From Cupriavidus sp. AU9028 (GTDB lineage: Bacteria > Pseudomonadota > Gammaproteobacteria > Burkholderiales > Burkholderiaceae), in assembly GCF_019795295.1 (NCBI RefSeq), contig NZ_JAIMCG010000003.1, positions 289,761-353,760 of the forward strand: DNA of 64,000 bases. Reading direction: 5' to 3'. A program made the translations under genes and the position numbers. Shown piece by piece: positions 49,571 through 60,009 of the stretch (position 1 is the first letter of the stretch; each line of letters starts with the position of its first letter). The notes beneath the pieces were generated by a model. That model was not told the DNA's origin. It made no database searches and was given only the letters and a program-made list of their open reading frames with translations.

Positions 49571-51502
49571 TCAGGCAGCGCGTGACTTGACCTGCGGCGC
49601 ACCCTGATCGGGCGTCCCGGCCTCGACCGCCGGGGCCGCGATGCCGAAGCGCTCCCGCACCGAGCGTTCGATGCCGGCCGCATCGAGCCCGCACAGCGAC
49701 AGCAGGAACGCCGGATCGCCGTGATCGACGAAGCGGTCGGGCAGACCGAGCTGCAGCACCGGGATGTCGATCCCTTCCGCGGCCAGGGCCTCGAGCACGG
49801 CGCTGCCCGCGCCACCCATCACGCAGCCCTCCTCCACGGTGACCAGGCAGTCGTGCTCGCGCGCCAGCTGGCGCACCAGTTCCACATCGAGCGGCTTGAC
49901 GAAGCGCATGTTCGCCACGGTCGCATCGAGTGCCTCGCCGGCTGCCAGCGAAGGCTGCAGCATCGAGCCGAACGCCAGCAGCGCGACCCGTTGCCCTTCC
50001 CGGCGAATCTCGCCCTTGCCGACCGGCAGCGTGCCCAGGCCCGGCTCGATCGCCACGCCGGGGCCGCTGCCGCGCGGATAGCGCACGGCGGTCGGGCAAT
50101 CCTGCGCGAAGGCGGTGCTCAGCAGCTGGCGGCATTCGTTTTCGTCGGCCGGCGTCATCACCATCATGTTGGGGATGCAGCGCAGATAGGCAATGTCGTA
50201 GGCGCCGGCGTGCGTGGCGCCGTCCGCGCCAACGAGACCCGCGCGATCGAGCGCGAACACCACCGGCAGGTTCTGCAGCGCGACGTCATGGATCAACTGG
50301 TCGTAGCCCCGCTGCAGGAAGGTCGAGTAGATCGCCACCACCGGCTTCAGGCCCTCGCAGGCGATACCGCCGGCGAAGGTCACCGCATGCTGCTCGGCGA
50401 TCCCCACGTCGTAGTAGCGGTCGGGAAAACGCTTCTCGAACTCGACCATGCCCGAGCCCTCGCGCATGGCCGGCGTGATGCCCACCAGCCGGGGGTCGGC
50501 CGCCGCCATGTCGCACAGCCAGTCGCCGAAGACCTGCGTATAGGTCTTGCGGGCGGGCTTGCTGGCCGGACGAATGCCTTCGGCCGGGTTGAACTTGCCC
50601 GGCCCGTGATACAGGATCGGATCGGCCTCGGCCAGCTTGTAGCCCTGCCCCTTTCGTGTCACGACGTGAAGGAATTGCGGCCCGCCGCCCTCGAGCGCGC
50701 GCTCGCGGATGTTCTGCAGCGTCGGTACCAGCGACTCCAGGTCGTGGCCGTCGATCGGGCCGATATAGTTGAAGCCGAATTGCTCGAACAGCGCGGCGGG
50801 CACCACCATGCCCTTGGCATGTTCCTCGAAGCGCTTGGCGAATTCCAGCACCGGCGGCGCGACCGACAGCACGCGCTCGATGCCCTTGCGGGTCGCGGCA
50901 TAGAACTGGCCGCTCATCAGCCGTGCGAGATGGCGATTCAGCGCGCCGACCGGCGGCGAGATCGACATGTCGTTGTCGTTGAGCACGACCACCAGCGGCA
51001 GGTCCTTGTACACGCCGGCGTTGTTCATCGCCTCGAACGCCATGCCCGCGGTCATCGCGCCGTCGCCGATCACCGCGATCGACACGCGCTGTTCGCCCAG
51101 CGTGCGGGCGCCCAGCGCCATGCCGAGCGCGGCCGAGATCGAGGTCGACGAGTGCGCGGTGCCGAAGGTGTCGTACTCGCTTTCGCTGCGGCGCGGGAAG
51201 CCCGAGATGCCCTCCCACTGGCGCAGCGTGGCCATGCGCTCGCGCCGCCCCGTCAGGATCTTGTGCGGGTAGCTCTGGTGGCCGACGTCCCACACCAGCC
51301 GGTCCTCCGGGGTGTTGAAGACATAGTGCAGCGCGATGGTCAGCTCGACCGTGCCCAGGTTCGACGACAGGTGGCCGCCCGTCTGCGACACCGATTCGAG
51401 TACGAAGGCGCGCAGTTCCTCGGCCAGGTCGCCGAGCTCGCGCCGCTCCAGCTTGCGCAGGTCGGCGGGGGCGTCGATGGTATTCAGCAATGCGTAAGTC
51501 AT
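49571..51502 (-). CDS. dxs: 1-deoxy-D-xylulose-5-phosphate synthase
   Basis: TPP enzyme at the start of the MEP pathway to isoprenoids. 643 residues. [20 protein letters not shown], the TPP motif [18 protein letters not shown] with a later [14 protein letters not shown], and [17 protein letters not shown] are all present. Last gene of xseB-ispA-dxs. Confidence 0.98.
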   Translation of the reverse strand: MTYALLNTIDAPADLRKLERRELGDLAEELRAFVLESVSQTGGHLSSNLGTVELTIALHYVFNTPEDRLVWDVGHQSYPHKILTGRRERMATLRQWEGISGFPRRSESEYDTFGTAHSSTSISAALGMALGARTLGEQRVSIAVIGDGAMTAGMAFEAMNNAGVYKDLPLVVVLNDNDMSISPPVGALNRHLARLMSGQFYAATRKGIERVLSVAPPVLEFAKRFEEHAKGMVVPAALFEQFGFNYIGPIDGHDLESLVPTLQNIRERALEGGGPQFLHVVTRKGQGYKLAEADPILYHGPGKFNPAEGIRPASKPARKTYTQVFGDWLCDMAAADPRLVGITPAMREGSGMVEFEKRFPDRYYDVGIAEQHAVTFAGGIACEGLKPVVAIYSTFLQRGYDQLIHDVALQNLPVVFALDRAGLVGADGATHAGAYDIAYLRCIPNMMVMTPADENECRQLLSTAFAQDCPTAVRYPRGSGPGVAIEPGLGTLPVGKGEIRREGQRVALLAFGSMLQPSLAAGEALDATVANMRFVKPLDVELVRQLAREHDCLVTVEEGCVMGGAGSAVLEALAAEGIDIPVLQLGLPDRFVDHGDPAFLLSLCGLDAAGIERSVRERFGIAAPAVEAGTPDQGAPQVKSRAA

Positions 51503-51577
51503 GGTATCCGTCCTGCCGCCGGGTTCTCGCGCCCGGCTCGTCGTTGTACGGCAATCCGCGTGCGCGGCTGCTTCCCG

Positions 51578-52462
51578 TCAGTGGGTTCGAAGCACGATCA
51601 GGTCGGCCATTCCGGCCAGCCATGCGGCGCGGCCGCCAAATCCGGCCAGCGCCTCGTGGGCCTGTTGCCGCAGGCTTGCGGCCAGTTCGCGGGCGGCGTC
51701 CAGTCCCAGCAGCGAGACATAGGTGGGCTTGTCGTTCTCGGCGTCCTTGCCCGCGGTCTTGCCCAGCGTCGCGGTGTCGGCGGTGACGTCCAGAATATCG
51801 TCGACCACCTGGAACGCCAATCCTACCGCGGCGGCGTAGCGGTCCAGCAGCGCCAGCGCGTCCTGGTCGATGCGGCCGCACAGCGCGCCCATCCGGATGC
51901 TGGCGCGCAGCAGCGCACCGGTCTTCATCCGGTGCATGGTCTCCAGTTCGTCCAGCGACATCGACCGGCCCACATGGTACAGGTCGATCGCCTGACCGCC
52001 CGCCATGCCGGCCGAGCCCGATGCCCTGGCCAGTTCGGCGACCAGGCGGGCGCGAATCTCCGGCGCCAGCGCCTCGTTGCCCGCCAGCACCACGAATGCC
52101 TGCGTCTGCAGCGCGTCGCCGACCAGCAGCGCGGTCGCCTCATCATAGGCTTTGTGCACGGTGGGACGGCCGCGGCGCAGATCGTCATCGTCCATGCACG
52201 GCATGTCGTCGTGCACCAGGGAATAGGCGTGGATCAGCTCGACCGCGCAGGCCGCGGTGTCGCAGGCCTGGGCTGTCGCGCCGGACAACTCGCCCGCCGC
52301 GTGAACCAGCAGCGGGCGCACCCGCTTGCCGCCACCCAGCACGGCGTAGCGCATGGCGTCATGCAACCGGCCCGGCAACTGCCCGGCGGGCGGCAATGCC
52401 GCGGCCAGCGCGGCCTCGGTCCGCCCGGCGATGGCCTGCACCCACTGCTCGAAAGCACTCAT
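51578..52462 (-). CDS. ispA: (2E,6E)-Farnesyl diphosphate synthase
   Basis: Condenses IPP with DMAPP/GPP. 294 residues. First Asp-rich motif HDDMPCMDDDDLRRGRPT near residue 85, second QVVDDILDVTADTATLGK near 220, as in bacterial IspA. Overlaps the xseB stop by four bases; dxs begins 75 bp downstream. Confidence 0.96.
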   Translation of the reverse strand: MSAFEQWVQAIAGRTEAALAAALPPAGQLPGRLHDAMRYAVLGGGKRVRPLLVHAAGELSGATAQACDTAACAVELIHAYSLVHDDMPCMDDDDLRRGRPTVHKAYDEATALLVGDALQTQAFVVLAGNEALAPEIRARLVAELARASGSAGMAGGQAIDLYHVGRSMSLDELETMHRMKTGALLRASIRMGALCGRIDQDALALLDRYAAAVGLAFQVVDDILDVTADTATLGKTAGKDAENDKPTYVSLLGLDAARELAASLRQQAHEALAGFGGRAAWLAGMADLIVLRTH

Positions 52463-52755
52463 TCAGTATCCGCCTGCGCGCCCGCGTCGCCCATCGGCTT
52501 CAGGATGTCGCCGTCAAGCACCCGGACCTGTTGCTCCACGCGTTCGAGCGTCTGCTGGCAGTAGCGCACCAGTTCCGCGCCGCGGCGGTAGGCGGCCAGC
52601 GACTCTTCCAGCGGCAGCGCGCCGCTTTCCATGCTCGCGACCAGCGCCTCGAGCTCCGCCATCGCGGCCTCGTAGGAGGCGGGTTGGGCAGCAGCGGTCG
52701 TCACGGCCGAAACGGCGTCGTCGGCTACGGGCGGCACGGTGGGAGTGGTTGGCAT
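52459..52755 (-). CDS. xseB: Exodeoxyribonuclease VII small subunit
   Basis: 98-residue helical subunit that binds XseA. Core: SYEAAMAELEALVASMESGA, LPLEESLAAYRRGAELVRYC. About 25 Ala/Val/Thr-rich residues precede it, so a later start is possible. First gene of the xseB-ispA-dxs operon; xseA is elsewhere. Confidence 0.94.
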   Translation of the reverse strand: MPTTPTVPPVADDAVSAVTTAAAQPASYEAAMAELEALVASMESGALPLEESLAAYRRGAELVRYCQQTLERVEQQVRVLDGDILKPMGDAGAQADTE

Positions 52756-53121
52756 GGCGCAATTGCAAACGGGAAACCCGGATTTTATGCCAAATCGCTC
52801 GCGTGCCGGCGCTGGACTGACAGTCCACGCGACGGATCGCGCACATTGCCCGATCTATCTCTGGCGAGCGGCATGTCGACCGCATTTCACAAGCAGACCC
52901 GGTGCAAAATCCGCCGATACACCACTTCTGGCAGCATGTCTGGACGAAAAAGTAGAAAAATCAGACCCTTATCTGCAAGGGGTGGGGTACAATCCCCGGT
53001 TCGTCAGCAAAAACCGGCACGCGACGGCGGCGCCACAAAGTCTGACTGTCTTTCCCATATCGATTCAATTTCGATGGTTGGGTTGTTCACTGCTTTCGCC
53101 TGTTATTAGGGAGTGGGGATA
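52756..53121. other. Divergent intergenic region xseB / Rieske oxygenase
   Basis: 366 bp with no gene. It holds the oxygenase promoter (TACAAT at 52988-52993, embedded in GGGG..CCCC). The minus-strand promoter of xseB-ispA-dxs should lie in its left half but is not obvious. Confidence 0.5.
52988..52993 (+). promoter_or_regulatory. -10 box upstream of the Rieske oxygenase
   Basis: TACAAT flanked by GGGG and CCCC, giving a leader of about 120 nt. No clear -35 at 17 bp. Confidence 0.5.
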
Positions 53122-54225
53122 ATGTCCAATCTCAGCACCGCGCTGAAGCTCGCGCCGGCTGATACGCAACTGCCCGTCACCGCGTACTTCGACGAGGACC
53201 TGCATCGGCAGGAACTGGATCTGCTGTTCAAGAAGGGCCCAGGCTACGTCGGCCATGAACTGATGGTGCCCGAAGTCGGCGACTACCACACGCTCGCCGC
53301 GGAAAACGAAGGCCGGATCCTGGTCCGCAATGCCCAGGGCATCGAACTGATGTCCAACGTCTGCCGCCACCGGCAGGCCATCATGCTCAACGGCCGCGGC
53401 AACGCGCCCAATATCGTCTGCCCGCTGCACCGCTGGACCTACGATCTGAAGGGCCAGTTGCTGGGCGCGCCGCATTTCGAGCAACAGCCCTGCCTGCATC
53501 TGAAACGCTCGCCGCTGCAGAACTGGAACGGCCTGCTGTTCGAAGGCGAACGCGACGTGCGCGCCGACCTGGCTCGCCTGGGTGTGGCCCGGGATCTGAA
53601 TTTCGACGGCTACATGCTGGACCACGTCGAAGTCCACGACTGCGACTACAACTGGAAGACCTTCATCGAGGTCTATCTGGAGGACTACCATGTCGTGCCG
53701 TTCCATCCGGGGCTGGGCAGCTTCGTCTCCTGCGACGACCTCAAATGGGAGTTCGGCGAGTGGCACAGCGTCCAGACGGTGGGCCTGCACGCCGGCCTGA
53801 AGCGCCCCGGCAGCCCGACCTACCAGAAGTGGCATGACGCCGTGCTGCGCTTCAACAATGGCGAGTTGCCCCGGCACGGCGCGATCTGGCTGACCTACTA
53901 CCCGAACGTGATGGTCGAGTGGTACCCGCACGTGCTGGTCATTTCGACGCTGCACCCGCTCGGTCCGCGCAAGACGCGCAACGTGGTCGAGTTCTACTAC
54001 CCCGAGGAAATCGTGCTGTTCGAGCGCGAGTTCGTCGAGGCCGAGCGCGCCGCATACATGGAAACCTGCATCGAGGACGACGAGATCGCAGAACGCATGG
54101 ATGCGGGCCGGCTCGCGCTGATGCAACGGGGCGTCAACGAGGTCGGACCGTATCAGTCGCCCATGGAAGACGGCATGCAGCATTTCCACGAGTGGTACCG
54201 GCGCGTGATGCAGTACGGCAGCTGA
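53122..54225 (+). CDS. Rieske non-haem iron oxygenase, alpha-subunit type
   Basis: 367-residue ring-hydroxylating-type oxygenase. Rieske ligands are CRHRQAIML and CPLHRWTYDLKG (C-x-H...C-x2-H) near residues 75-95. The mononuclear iron motif is EVYLEDYHVVPFHPGLG near 180-195, with the bridging Asp. No beta subunit, ferredoxin or reductase is nearby, so it is of the stand-alone class. The ATG at 53122 follows AGGGAG; GTG at 53113 is less likely. Its position beside the isoprenoid operon is conserved in related bacteria as I recall, but the substrate is unknown. Confidence 0.9.
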   Translation: MSNLSTALKLAPADTQLPVTAYFDEDLHRQELDLLFKKGPGYVGHELMVPEVGDYHTLAAENEGRILVRNAQGIELMSNVCRHRQAIMLNGRGNAPNIVCPLHRWTYDLKGQLLGAPHFEQQPCLHLKRSPLQNWNGLLFEGERDVRADLARLGVARDLNFDGYMLDHVEVHDCDYNWKTFIEVYLEDYHVVPFHPGLGSFVSCDDLKWEFGEWHSVQTVGLHAGLKRPGSPTYQKWHDAVLRFNNGELPRHGAIWLTYYPNVMVEWYPHVLVISTLHPLGPRKTRNVVEFYYPEEIVLFEREFVEAERAAYMETCIEDDEIAERMDAGRLALMQRGVNEVGPYQSPMEDGMQHFHEWYRRVMQYGS

Positions 54226-54273
54226 AGGCTGTCACGCCCCCAGCTGCCCGGCAGGAAACGGGCCGCCTGCAGG

Positions 54274-54298
54274 AAGGACCGCTTCGGCGGTCCTTTTT
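54274..54298 (+). terminator. Terminator after the Rieske oxygenase
   Basis: AAGGACCGC-TTCG-GCGGTCCTT is a perfect 9-bp stem with a UUCG loop, followed by TTT. Confidence 0.93.
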
Positions 54299-54442
54299 CC
54301 GTTGGGCCGGCGCCATTGGTGCGCCGCACCAGCGCTGATACAATTGTTCTTATGCGGCTTTCGGTACACCCGCATCGCTGCCGCCGCTGCTTCCCGGTAT
54401 TTCCCTCCATCGCCCCCGCGCGCATTGCGCGCCCCGCTCGCC

Positions 54443-55366
54443 ATGCAATCGCTCTGGATGCTGTTCGCCGCCTTCTCGTTTTCGCTGATGGGGGTGGGCG
54501 TCAAGCTTGCGTCCGAGCTGTACAACACCGGGGAAATCGTCTTCTACCGCAGCATCATCAGCGTGGCCATCGTCTGGGCGGTGCTGGCCTCGAAGGGGAC
54601 CTCGGTCCGCACCCCGCACATGGCCACGCACGTCAAGCGCAGCCTGTTCGGCGTCACCGCGCTGATGCTGTGGTTCACCTCGATCAGCCTGCTGCCGCTG
54701 GCCACCGCGATGACGCTGAACTACATGTCGCCGGTCTGGATCGCGGTAATCATCGGCGCTGGCGCGGCGCTCGCCGGCACGCGCGGGGCCGCCGACAAGA
54801 AGCTGATCGGTGCGATCGTGCTGTCCTTCGCCGGCGTGATCTGCCTGCTGCAGCCCTCGGTCGGCAAGGACCAGCTGACCGGCGGCCTGGTCGGGCTGAT
54901 CTCCGGCATCTTCACCGCCCTGGCCTATGTCGAAGTGCGGCAGCTCGGGCAACTGGGCGAGCCGGAGGGCCGCATCGTCTTCTACTTCTCGTCGGTCGGC
55001 GCGGTGGCGGGGCTGGTGTGGATGCTCTTCTCCGGCACCAGCAGCCACAGCTGGTATGGCGTCGCCCTGCTGCTGGCCATCGGCATCCTTGCCACGCTGG
55101 GCCAGACCTCGATGACCCGGGCCTACAAGCGCGGCAATACCTTGCTGACCGCCAACCTGCAATATGCCGGCATCGTGTTCTCCAGCTTGTGGGGCATGAT
55201 GATCTGGAACGACGCGCTGAACTGGCTGTCCTGGGTCGGCATGGGACTGATCGTCGCCAGCGGCATCGCGACGACGCTGACACGGGCGCGCGAAACGACG
55301 GGCCGCCAGCCGACCGCCGCGACGCCGGTGAAGTCGGCGGAGGCGGAGGTGCATCCGGAGGTTTGA
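54443..55366 (+). CDS. EamA/DMT-superfamily permease
   Basis: 307 residues with ten predicted membrane helices in two EamA repeats (FAAFSFSLMGVGVKLASELY, TALMLWFTSISLLPLATAMT; SSLWGMMIWNDALNWLSWVG). A drug/metabolite exporter of unknown substrate. MQSLWMLFAAF at 54443 is taken over an upstream start that would add an unconserved Arg/Pro/Ala stretch. Confidence 0.88.
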   Translation: MQSLWMLFAAFSFSLMGVGVKLASELYNTGEIVFYRSIISVAIVWAVLASKGTSVRTPHMATHVKRSLFGVTALMLWFTSISLLPLATAMTLNYMSPVWIAVIIGAGAALAGTRGAADKKLIGAIVLSFAGVICLLQPSVGKDQLTGGLVGLISGIFTALAYVEVRQLGQLGEPEGRIVFYFSSVGAVAGLVWMLFSGTSSHSWYGVALLLAIGILATLGQTSMTRAYKRGNTLLTANLQYAGIVFSSLWGMMIWNDALNWLSWVGMGLIVASGIATTLTRARETTGRQPTAATPVKSAEAEVHPEV

Positions 55367-55400
55367 ATCCGCGGGCGGCGGTATGTTCGAGCGCTCGCCG

Positions 55401-55590
55401 CCCTCTCCCCCGGCCCCTCTCCCGCAGGGCGGGAGAGGGGAGCAGACCCCCAGGACTTGCGATGCCGGTGGTCTTCCCTCTCCCCCGGCCCCTCTTTCGC
55501 AGGACGGGAGAGGGGAGCAGACCGGCAGGGCATGCCTTGCTGGTGGTGTTCCCCCTCTCCCCTTCAAGGGGAGCGGGCCGGGGAGAGGGG
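55401..55590. repeat. CCCTCTCCC-type repeat, three arms in tandem (copy 4)
   Basis: Three related hairpin arms lie at 55401-55441, 55475-55517 and 55552-55590, each built on CCCTCTCCCC...GGGAGAGGGG. The first two are direct, about 75 bp apart. Expanded form of the element at 19631, 30900 and 37250. Confidence 0.85.
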
Positions 55591-55680
55591 TTGGTCTTGA
55601 GCCGCCGTCCTATGGCACCCGCCCGTACTTTCGGCGATCATCAAGGTTCATCGACTTTCGTCCCCTGGACCGGTTTCACG

Positions 55681-56550
55681 ATGCCCCAAGCTGTCTGGAC
55701 CACGCTGATTTCCTGCGACGAACTGCTGGCGCTGCGCCAGGACCCGGCGCAGCGCACCGTTCTGCTCGATTGCACCTTCGACCTCGCCGACCCCGCCGCC
55801 GGGCGCGAGGCGTATCACCGGAGCCATCTGCCCGGCGCCTTCTACCTGCATCTGGATAACGAACTGTCCGGCGAGAAGACCGGCCGCAACGGCCGCCATC
55901 CGTTGCCCGACCCCGACATGCTGACCGGCCGTCTGCGCGCGCTCGGCGTCAACGACGATACGCAGGTGGTGGCGTACGACGCGCAGGGCGGCATGTTCGC
56001 CGCCCGCGCCTGGTGGCTGCTGCGCTGGATCGGCCACGAGGCGGTGGCGGTGCTCGATGGCGGCAAACCCGCCTGGATTGCGGCCGGCCTGCCGCTCGAG
56101 GCCGGTACGACGCCGGACCCCGAGGTGGCTGGCAACCTGACGCGCCGGCCGTCGCTGGTGACGACCGTGGACGTGCAGGCGCTGATGGAGAATCTGGCGC
56201 AGCCGGCGCGGCTGGTGGTCGACGCGCGCGCTCCCGACCGGTTCCGTGGCGAGAACGAGACGCTGGACCCGGTGGGCGGCCACATCCCCGGCGCGGTCAA
56301 CCGGTGCTTCAAGGACAATCTGCAGGAAAACGGCCGCTTCAAGCCGGCAGCGCAGCTGCGGGAAGAATTCGGCGCGGTGCTGGGCAATACGCCGCCGGCT
56401 GCCGCCGTGATGCAGTGCGGCTCGGGCGTAACTGCCTGCCACAACCTGCTGGCACTGGAGGCGGCGGGCCTGAACGGCGCCGCGCTGTATCCGGGGTCGT
56501 GGAGCGAGTGGTGCGCCGACCCCTCGCGCCCGGTCGCCACCGGCCAGTGA
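55681..56550 (+). CDS. sseA: Sulfurtransferase, 3-mercaptopyruvate type (tandem rhodanese)
   Basis: 289 residues with two rhodanese domains. The active-site loop CGSGVTACHN near residue 240 is the 3-mercaptopyruvate form (CGSGVTA) rather than the thiosulfate form (CRKGVTA). The N-terminal half holds LLDCTFDLADPAAGREAY and the C-terminal half VVDARAPDRFRGENET. Moves sulfur from mercaptopyruvate to thiols or cyanide. An upstream in-frame start would add about 20 residues beginning MAPARTF. Confidence 0.93.
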   Translation: MPQAVWTTLISCDELLALRQDPAQRTVLLDCTFDLADPAAGREAYHRSHLPGAFYLHLDNELSGEKTGRNGRHPLPDPDMLTGRLRALGVNDDTQVVAYDAQGGMFAARAWWLLRWIGHEAVAVLDGGKPAWIAAGLPLEAGTTPDPEVAGNLTRRPSLVTTVDVQALMENLAQPARLVVDARAPDRFRGENETLDPVGGHIPGAVNRCFKDNLQENGRFKPAAQLREEFGAVLGNTPPAAAVMQCGSGVTACHNLLALEAAGLNGAALYPGSWSEWCADPSRPVATGQ

Positions 56551-56584
56551 GGCTCAGGCGCGGGCCGCCAGCGGCCCGCCACCC

Positions 56585-57448
56585 TCAGTCGTGCGCATGG
56601 CCCTCGGCATGCGCATGGTCATGCCCGCCATGGGCATGGTCGTGGTGCTCGTGGGCGCCGTTGGTCATCCATGCGATGGTCAGGATGCCAGCGCCGATCA
56701 GCACCACCTGCACCAGCGACTCGCGCCAGCGCGGCTTGCGCTGCATCTGGGGCATCAGGTCGCTGACGGCGATATAGAGAAAGCTGCTGGCCGCGATCAC
56801 CAGCACATAGGGCACCCAGCCGCTCATGTCGTCGAGCAGGAAGTAGCCGACCACACCGCCAGCCACGGCGGCGAAACTCGACAGCAGATTGAAGGCGAAG
56901 GCGCGCGCCTTGCTGAAGCCGGCGTTCAGCAGCACGATGAAGTCGCCCACTTCCTGCGGAATCTCGTGGGCGGCGATCGCCAGCGCGGTGACGATGCCGA
57001 TCTTCGGGTCCGCCAGGAATGCCGCCGCAATGACGATGCCGTCGGCGAAATTGTGAAAGGTGTCGCCGACCAGGATGGTCAGCCCGCTGCGGCCCGCCTC
57101 CTCGCGGTCATGACCATGGTGGTGATGGTGGCCATCCCCCTCGTGGTGGTGCGAATGGCGCAGCAGCGAGATCTTCTCCAGCAGGAAGAAGCCCAGCAGG
57201 CCGCCCAGCAACGTGGCGAACAGCGCGCGCGGATCGGCGCCGGAGGCAAAGGCCTCGGGCAGCGAATGCAGCAGCGCCGTGGCCAGCAGCACGCCGACCG
57301 AGAAGCTGACCATGCGTTCGACCGCGCGCGCGGCGGCGGTCAGCGACAACAGCGCGGCGCACAGAATGCTGCCCACTCCGGATAGCGCGGTGGCGAGCAG
57401 GATCAGAACAATGGTGGATTGGATAATGGGCTCCCGGGAGCGCGCCAC
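56585..57448 (-). CDS. ZIP-family divalent-metal transporter
   Basis: 287 residues with eight helices. The metal site of helices 4-5 is GDTFHNFADGIVIA and AIAAHEIPQEVGDFIVLL (HNxxD and HExPxE). A His-rich loop (HSHHHEGDGHHHHHGHD) lies between helices 3 and 4, and a His-rich tail ends the protein (HDHAHGGHDHAHAEGHAHD). Probably imports zinc or iron. The start is a GTG at 57448; no clear ribosome-binding site fixes it. Confidence 0.92.
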   Translation of the reverse strand: MARSREPIIQSTIVLILLATALSGVGSILCAALLSLTAAARAVERMVSFSVGVLLATALLHSLPEAFASGADPRALFATLLGGLLGFFLLEKISLLRHSHHHEGDGHHHHHGHDREEAGRSGLTILVGDTFHNFADGIVIAAAFLADPKIGIVTALAIAAHEIPQEVGDFIVLLNAGFSKARAFAFNLLSSFAAVAGGVVGYFLLDDMSGWVPYVLVIAASSFLYIAVSDLMPQMQRKPRWRESLVQVVLIGAGILTIAWMTNGAHEHHDHAHGGHDHAHAEGHAHD

Positions 57449-57517
57449 GCGGCCCGCTTGCGGCGCCGGCTATCGGGCACCCAAACGCAACACGGTTGCA
57501 AGAGGCGCAAAGCCCGC

Positions 57518-57523
57518 ATTGTA
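57518..57523 (-). promoter_or_regulatory. -10-like box upstream of the ZIP transporter
   Basis: TACAAT on the minus strand, about 70 bp upstream of the GTG start. No obvious Zur-type palindrome or -35 nearby. Confidence 0.4.
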
Positions 57524-57619
57524 CGGAGGGTCGGGGGGCTTTTGCAAATGCCTTGTGCCCCGGCGGGGAATCGGCCGGCGCCGATCCCCCCGGGGAACGG
57601 CGCCAACGCCGCTCGGCGA

Positions 57620-58495
57620 TCAGGCGACGCCGTTCTGCCGGAACCAGGCCAGGCACTGCTGCCAGCCATCGCGGGCGTCCGCTTCCCGGTAGCTGGGGCG
57701 GTAGTCCGCGTGGAAGGCATGCGGCGCTTCCGGATAGACGATGAACTTCGAGGCCTTCGCCGCCGGGCTGCTCGCCTGCGCGAGCGCGGACTTCATCTGC
57801 TCGACCGTTTCAAGCGAAATGCCGGTGTCCTTGCCACCGTACAGACCCAGCACGGGCGCCTTCAGCTCGTCCGCCACGTCGACCGCGTGCCGCGGTTGCA
57901 GCGGGTTGGACTGGCCGACCAGGCGGCCGTACCAGGCCACGCCGGCCTTCAGCGTCGGGCTGTGGGCGGCATAGAGCCAGGTAATGCGGCCGCCCCAGCA
58001 GAAGCCGGTGATCGCCAGCTTCGACGTGTCGCCGCCATTCTGTCCAGCCCAGGCGACCGCGGCATCGAGATCCGCCATCACCTGGCGGTCCGGCACCTTG
58101 GCGATCAGCTCCTGCATCAATTCCTGGATGGTGCCGTAGCTGTTCGGGTCACCCTGCCGGGCGAACAGTTCGGGGGCGATCGCCAGATAGCCCAGCTTGG
58201 CGAAACGCCGGCAGATATCGGCGATATGCTCGTGCACACCGAAGATCTCGCTGATCACCAGCACCACCGGCAGCCCGGTCTTGCCCTCCGGCTGCGCCCG
58301 GTAGACCGGCATGGTGAAGTCGCCCGACTTGACATTGACCTCGCCGGCGGTCAGGCCGCTGAAATCCGTCTTGATCGCCTGCGCCGATACCGGCAGGGTG
58401 GCCGCGGCGAAGGCCGAGCCCAGGGCGGTCTTGACGAAATTGCGGCGGTCGAACGTCTGGCCGGGAACGAGGCTTTCCACTTCGGGCTTGAGCAT
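57620..58495 (-). CDS. Dienelactone-hydrolase-family protein with Tat signal
   Basis: 291-residue alpha/beta hydrolase exported by Tat: [16 protein letters not shown], then cleavage near VSAQA. The nucleophile is a cysteine ([10 protein letters not shown]), the Asp is in YGGKDTGIS and the His in [11 protein letters not shown], as in dienelactone hydrolase. Typical cytosolic ClcD/TcbE proteins have no signal, so this is the periplasmic YsgA-like group; the substrate is unknown. Confidence 0.92.
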   Translation of the reverse strand: MLKPEVESLVPGQTFDRRNFVKTALGSAFAAATLPVSAQAIKTDFSGLTAGEVNVKSGDFTMPVYRAQPEGKTGLPVVLVISEIFGVHEHIADICRRFAKLGYLAIAPELFARQGDPNSYGTIQELMQELIAKVPDRQVMADLDAAVAWAGQNGGDTSKLAITGFCWGGRITWLYAAHSPTLKAGVAWYGRLVGQSNPLQPRHAVDVADELKAPVLGLYGGKDTGISLETVEQMKSALAQASSPAAKASKFIVYPEAPHAFHADYRPSYREADARDGWQQCLAWFRQNGVA

Positions 58496-58616
58496 GCGGT
58501 TTCTCCAGGATAAGGCTGGCCACGGCGGGCGCGGGCAGCCGGGATCGGATGCCGATTCTAGACAAACATGGACAGATGCGCACGCGGCAGCGCGCATCCC
58601 CGCAGGCCAACCCGAT

Positions 58617-59945
58617 TCAGTGCAGCTTGACGCGGGGGCTGGTCTTGCTGCGCAGCCAGTGCGCCACGGTATCGACCATCATCCGCAGCGGCCCGTGCAG
58701 CGCCGACACATGCATCCGGTACAGCGATGCGTACATCAGCCGCGCCAGCATCCCTTCGATGAACATGGAGCCGCCGATCAGGCCGCCCATCAGGCTGCCG
58801 ACCGCATCGAAATGCCCGAGCGACACCAGCGAGCCCAGATCCTTGAAGTGAAACGCCGGCAACGGACGGCCGGCGAGCCGGTCCTGCAGCGCGCGCAGCA
58901 GGAAGCTCGCCTGCTGGTGCGCCGCCTGGGCGCGCGGCGGCACCGTGGTCTGCTTCTCCGGCCACGGCGCGCTGGCGCAATCGCCGAAGGCGAAGATGTC
59001 GGGATCGCCCTCGCTGCGCAGGCTCGCGTCCACCAGGATGGCGCCCTGCTTGCTCACCGGCAGGCCCAGGGTGCGCAGCACCGGCGGCGCGGTGATGCCT
59101 GCCGCCCACACGGTCAGGTCGGCTTCGACACGCTTGCCGCTCGCCGTCAGCACGGCTTCGCCGGTCACCTCGGTGACACGCTCGCCAACCAGCACGTTGA
59201 CGTCGAGCTTGCGCAGCAGCTTGGCGGTTTCGCTGGACACCCGCTCGGACAGCGCGGGCAGCAGCCGGGGGCCGGCTTCGATCACGCTGATATGCACGTC
59301 GCGGCGCGGATCGAGGCGGTGCAGGCCGTAGGCATTGAGTACCTGCGCGGTATTGCGCAACTCCGCCGACAACTCCACTCCCGTCGCCCCACCGCCGATG
59401 ATGGCGATATCCACCCGGGGCCGGCCGTCTTCGTGCGAGCGGCCCAGGCCGTTCTGCGCGCGCACGCAGGCGCTGACCAGCCGGCGCCGGAAGCGCTCCG
59501 CCTGGGCGGTGGTATCGAGCGCAATGGCATGCTCGGCGGCACCCGGCACGCCAAAGAAATGGGTCACCGAGCCGATCGCCAGCACCAGCGTGTCGTACGG
59601 CAGTTCGCGCGCGGGCAGCAGCTCGACGCCATCGGCATCGAAGCAGGCGCCCACCGCGACGGTCTTGCGTTCGCGGTCCACGCCGGTCATCTCGCCCTGC
59701 TGGAACTCGAAGTGGTGCCAGCTGGCCTGCGCCGCGTATTCGAGCTGATGCGTGTTGGGGTCCATGCTGCCGGCAGCGACTTCGTGCAGCAACGGCTTCC
59801 AGATATGGGTGGGCGAGCGGTCCACCAGCGTGACATGGGCCCGGCCCCGCTTGCCGAGCTTGTCGCCCAGGCGGGTCACCAGTTCCAGTCCGCCGGCCCC
59901 GCCCCCGACGACAACGATTCGATGGGCCTGTACCCGTTCGTTCAT
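58617..59945 (-). CDS. ndh: Type II NADH dehydrogenase-like FAD oxidoreductase
   Basis: 442 residues. FAD motif [20 protein letters not shown] near residue 10; NAD motif [19 protein letters not shown] near 170; [20 protein letters not shown] near 310 with the quinone-binding region [12 protein letters not shown]. No transmembrane segments beyond an amphipathic C terminus ([19 protein letters not shown]), as in NDH-2. Oxidises NADH to quinone without proton pumping. ATG at 59945; longer forms are Arg/Ser-rich. Confidence 0.92.
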   Translation of the reverse strand: MNERVQAHRIVVVGGGAGGLELVTRLGDKLGKRGRAHVTLVDRSPTHIWKPLLHEVAAGSMDPNTHQLEYAAQASWHHFEFQQGEMTGVDRERKTVAVGACFDADGVELLPARELPYDTLVLAIGSVTHFFGVPGAAEHAIALDTTAQAERFRRRLVSACVRAQNGLGRSHEDGRPRVDIAIIGGGATGVELSAELRNTAQVLNAYGLHRLDPRRDVHISVIEAGPRLLPALSERVSSETAKLLRKLDVNVLVGERVTEVTGEAVLTASGKRVEADLTVWAAGITAPPVLRTLGLPVSKQGAILVDASLRSEGDPDIFAFGDCASAPWPEKQTTVPPRAQAAHQQASFLLRALQDRLAGRPLPAFHFKDLGSLVSLGHFDAVGSLMGGLIGGSMFIEGMLARLMYASLYRMHVSALHGPLRMMVDTVAHWLRSKTSPRVKLH

Positions 59946-60009
59946 GTTCTTTCCACTTGGACATTGAGATCGTGGAGGGGCGCCCGGGTGGGCGCTCATG
60001 CCGGGCGCG

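Noticed and set aside
49721-52564. 947-codon plus-strand open frame
   Set aside because: Antisense to dxs and ispA; composition is a shadow of their codon use.
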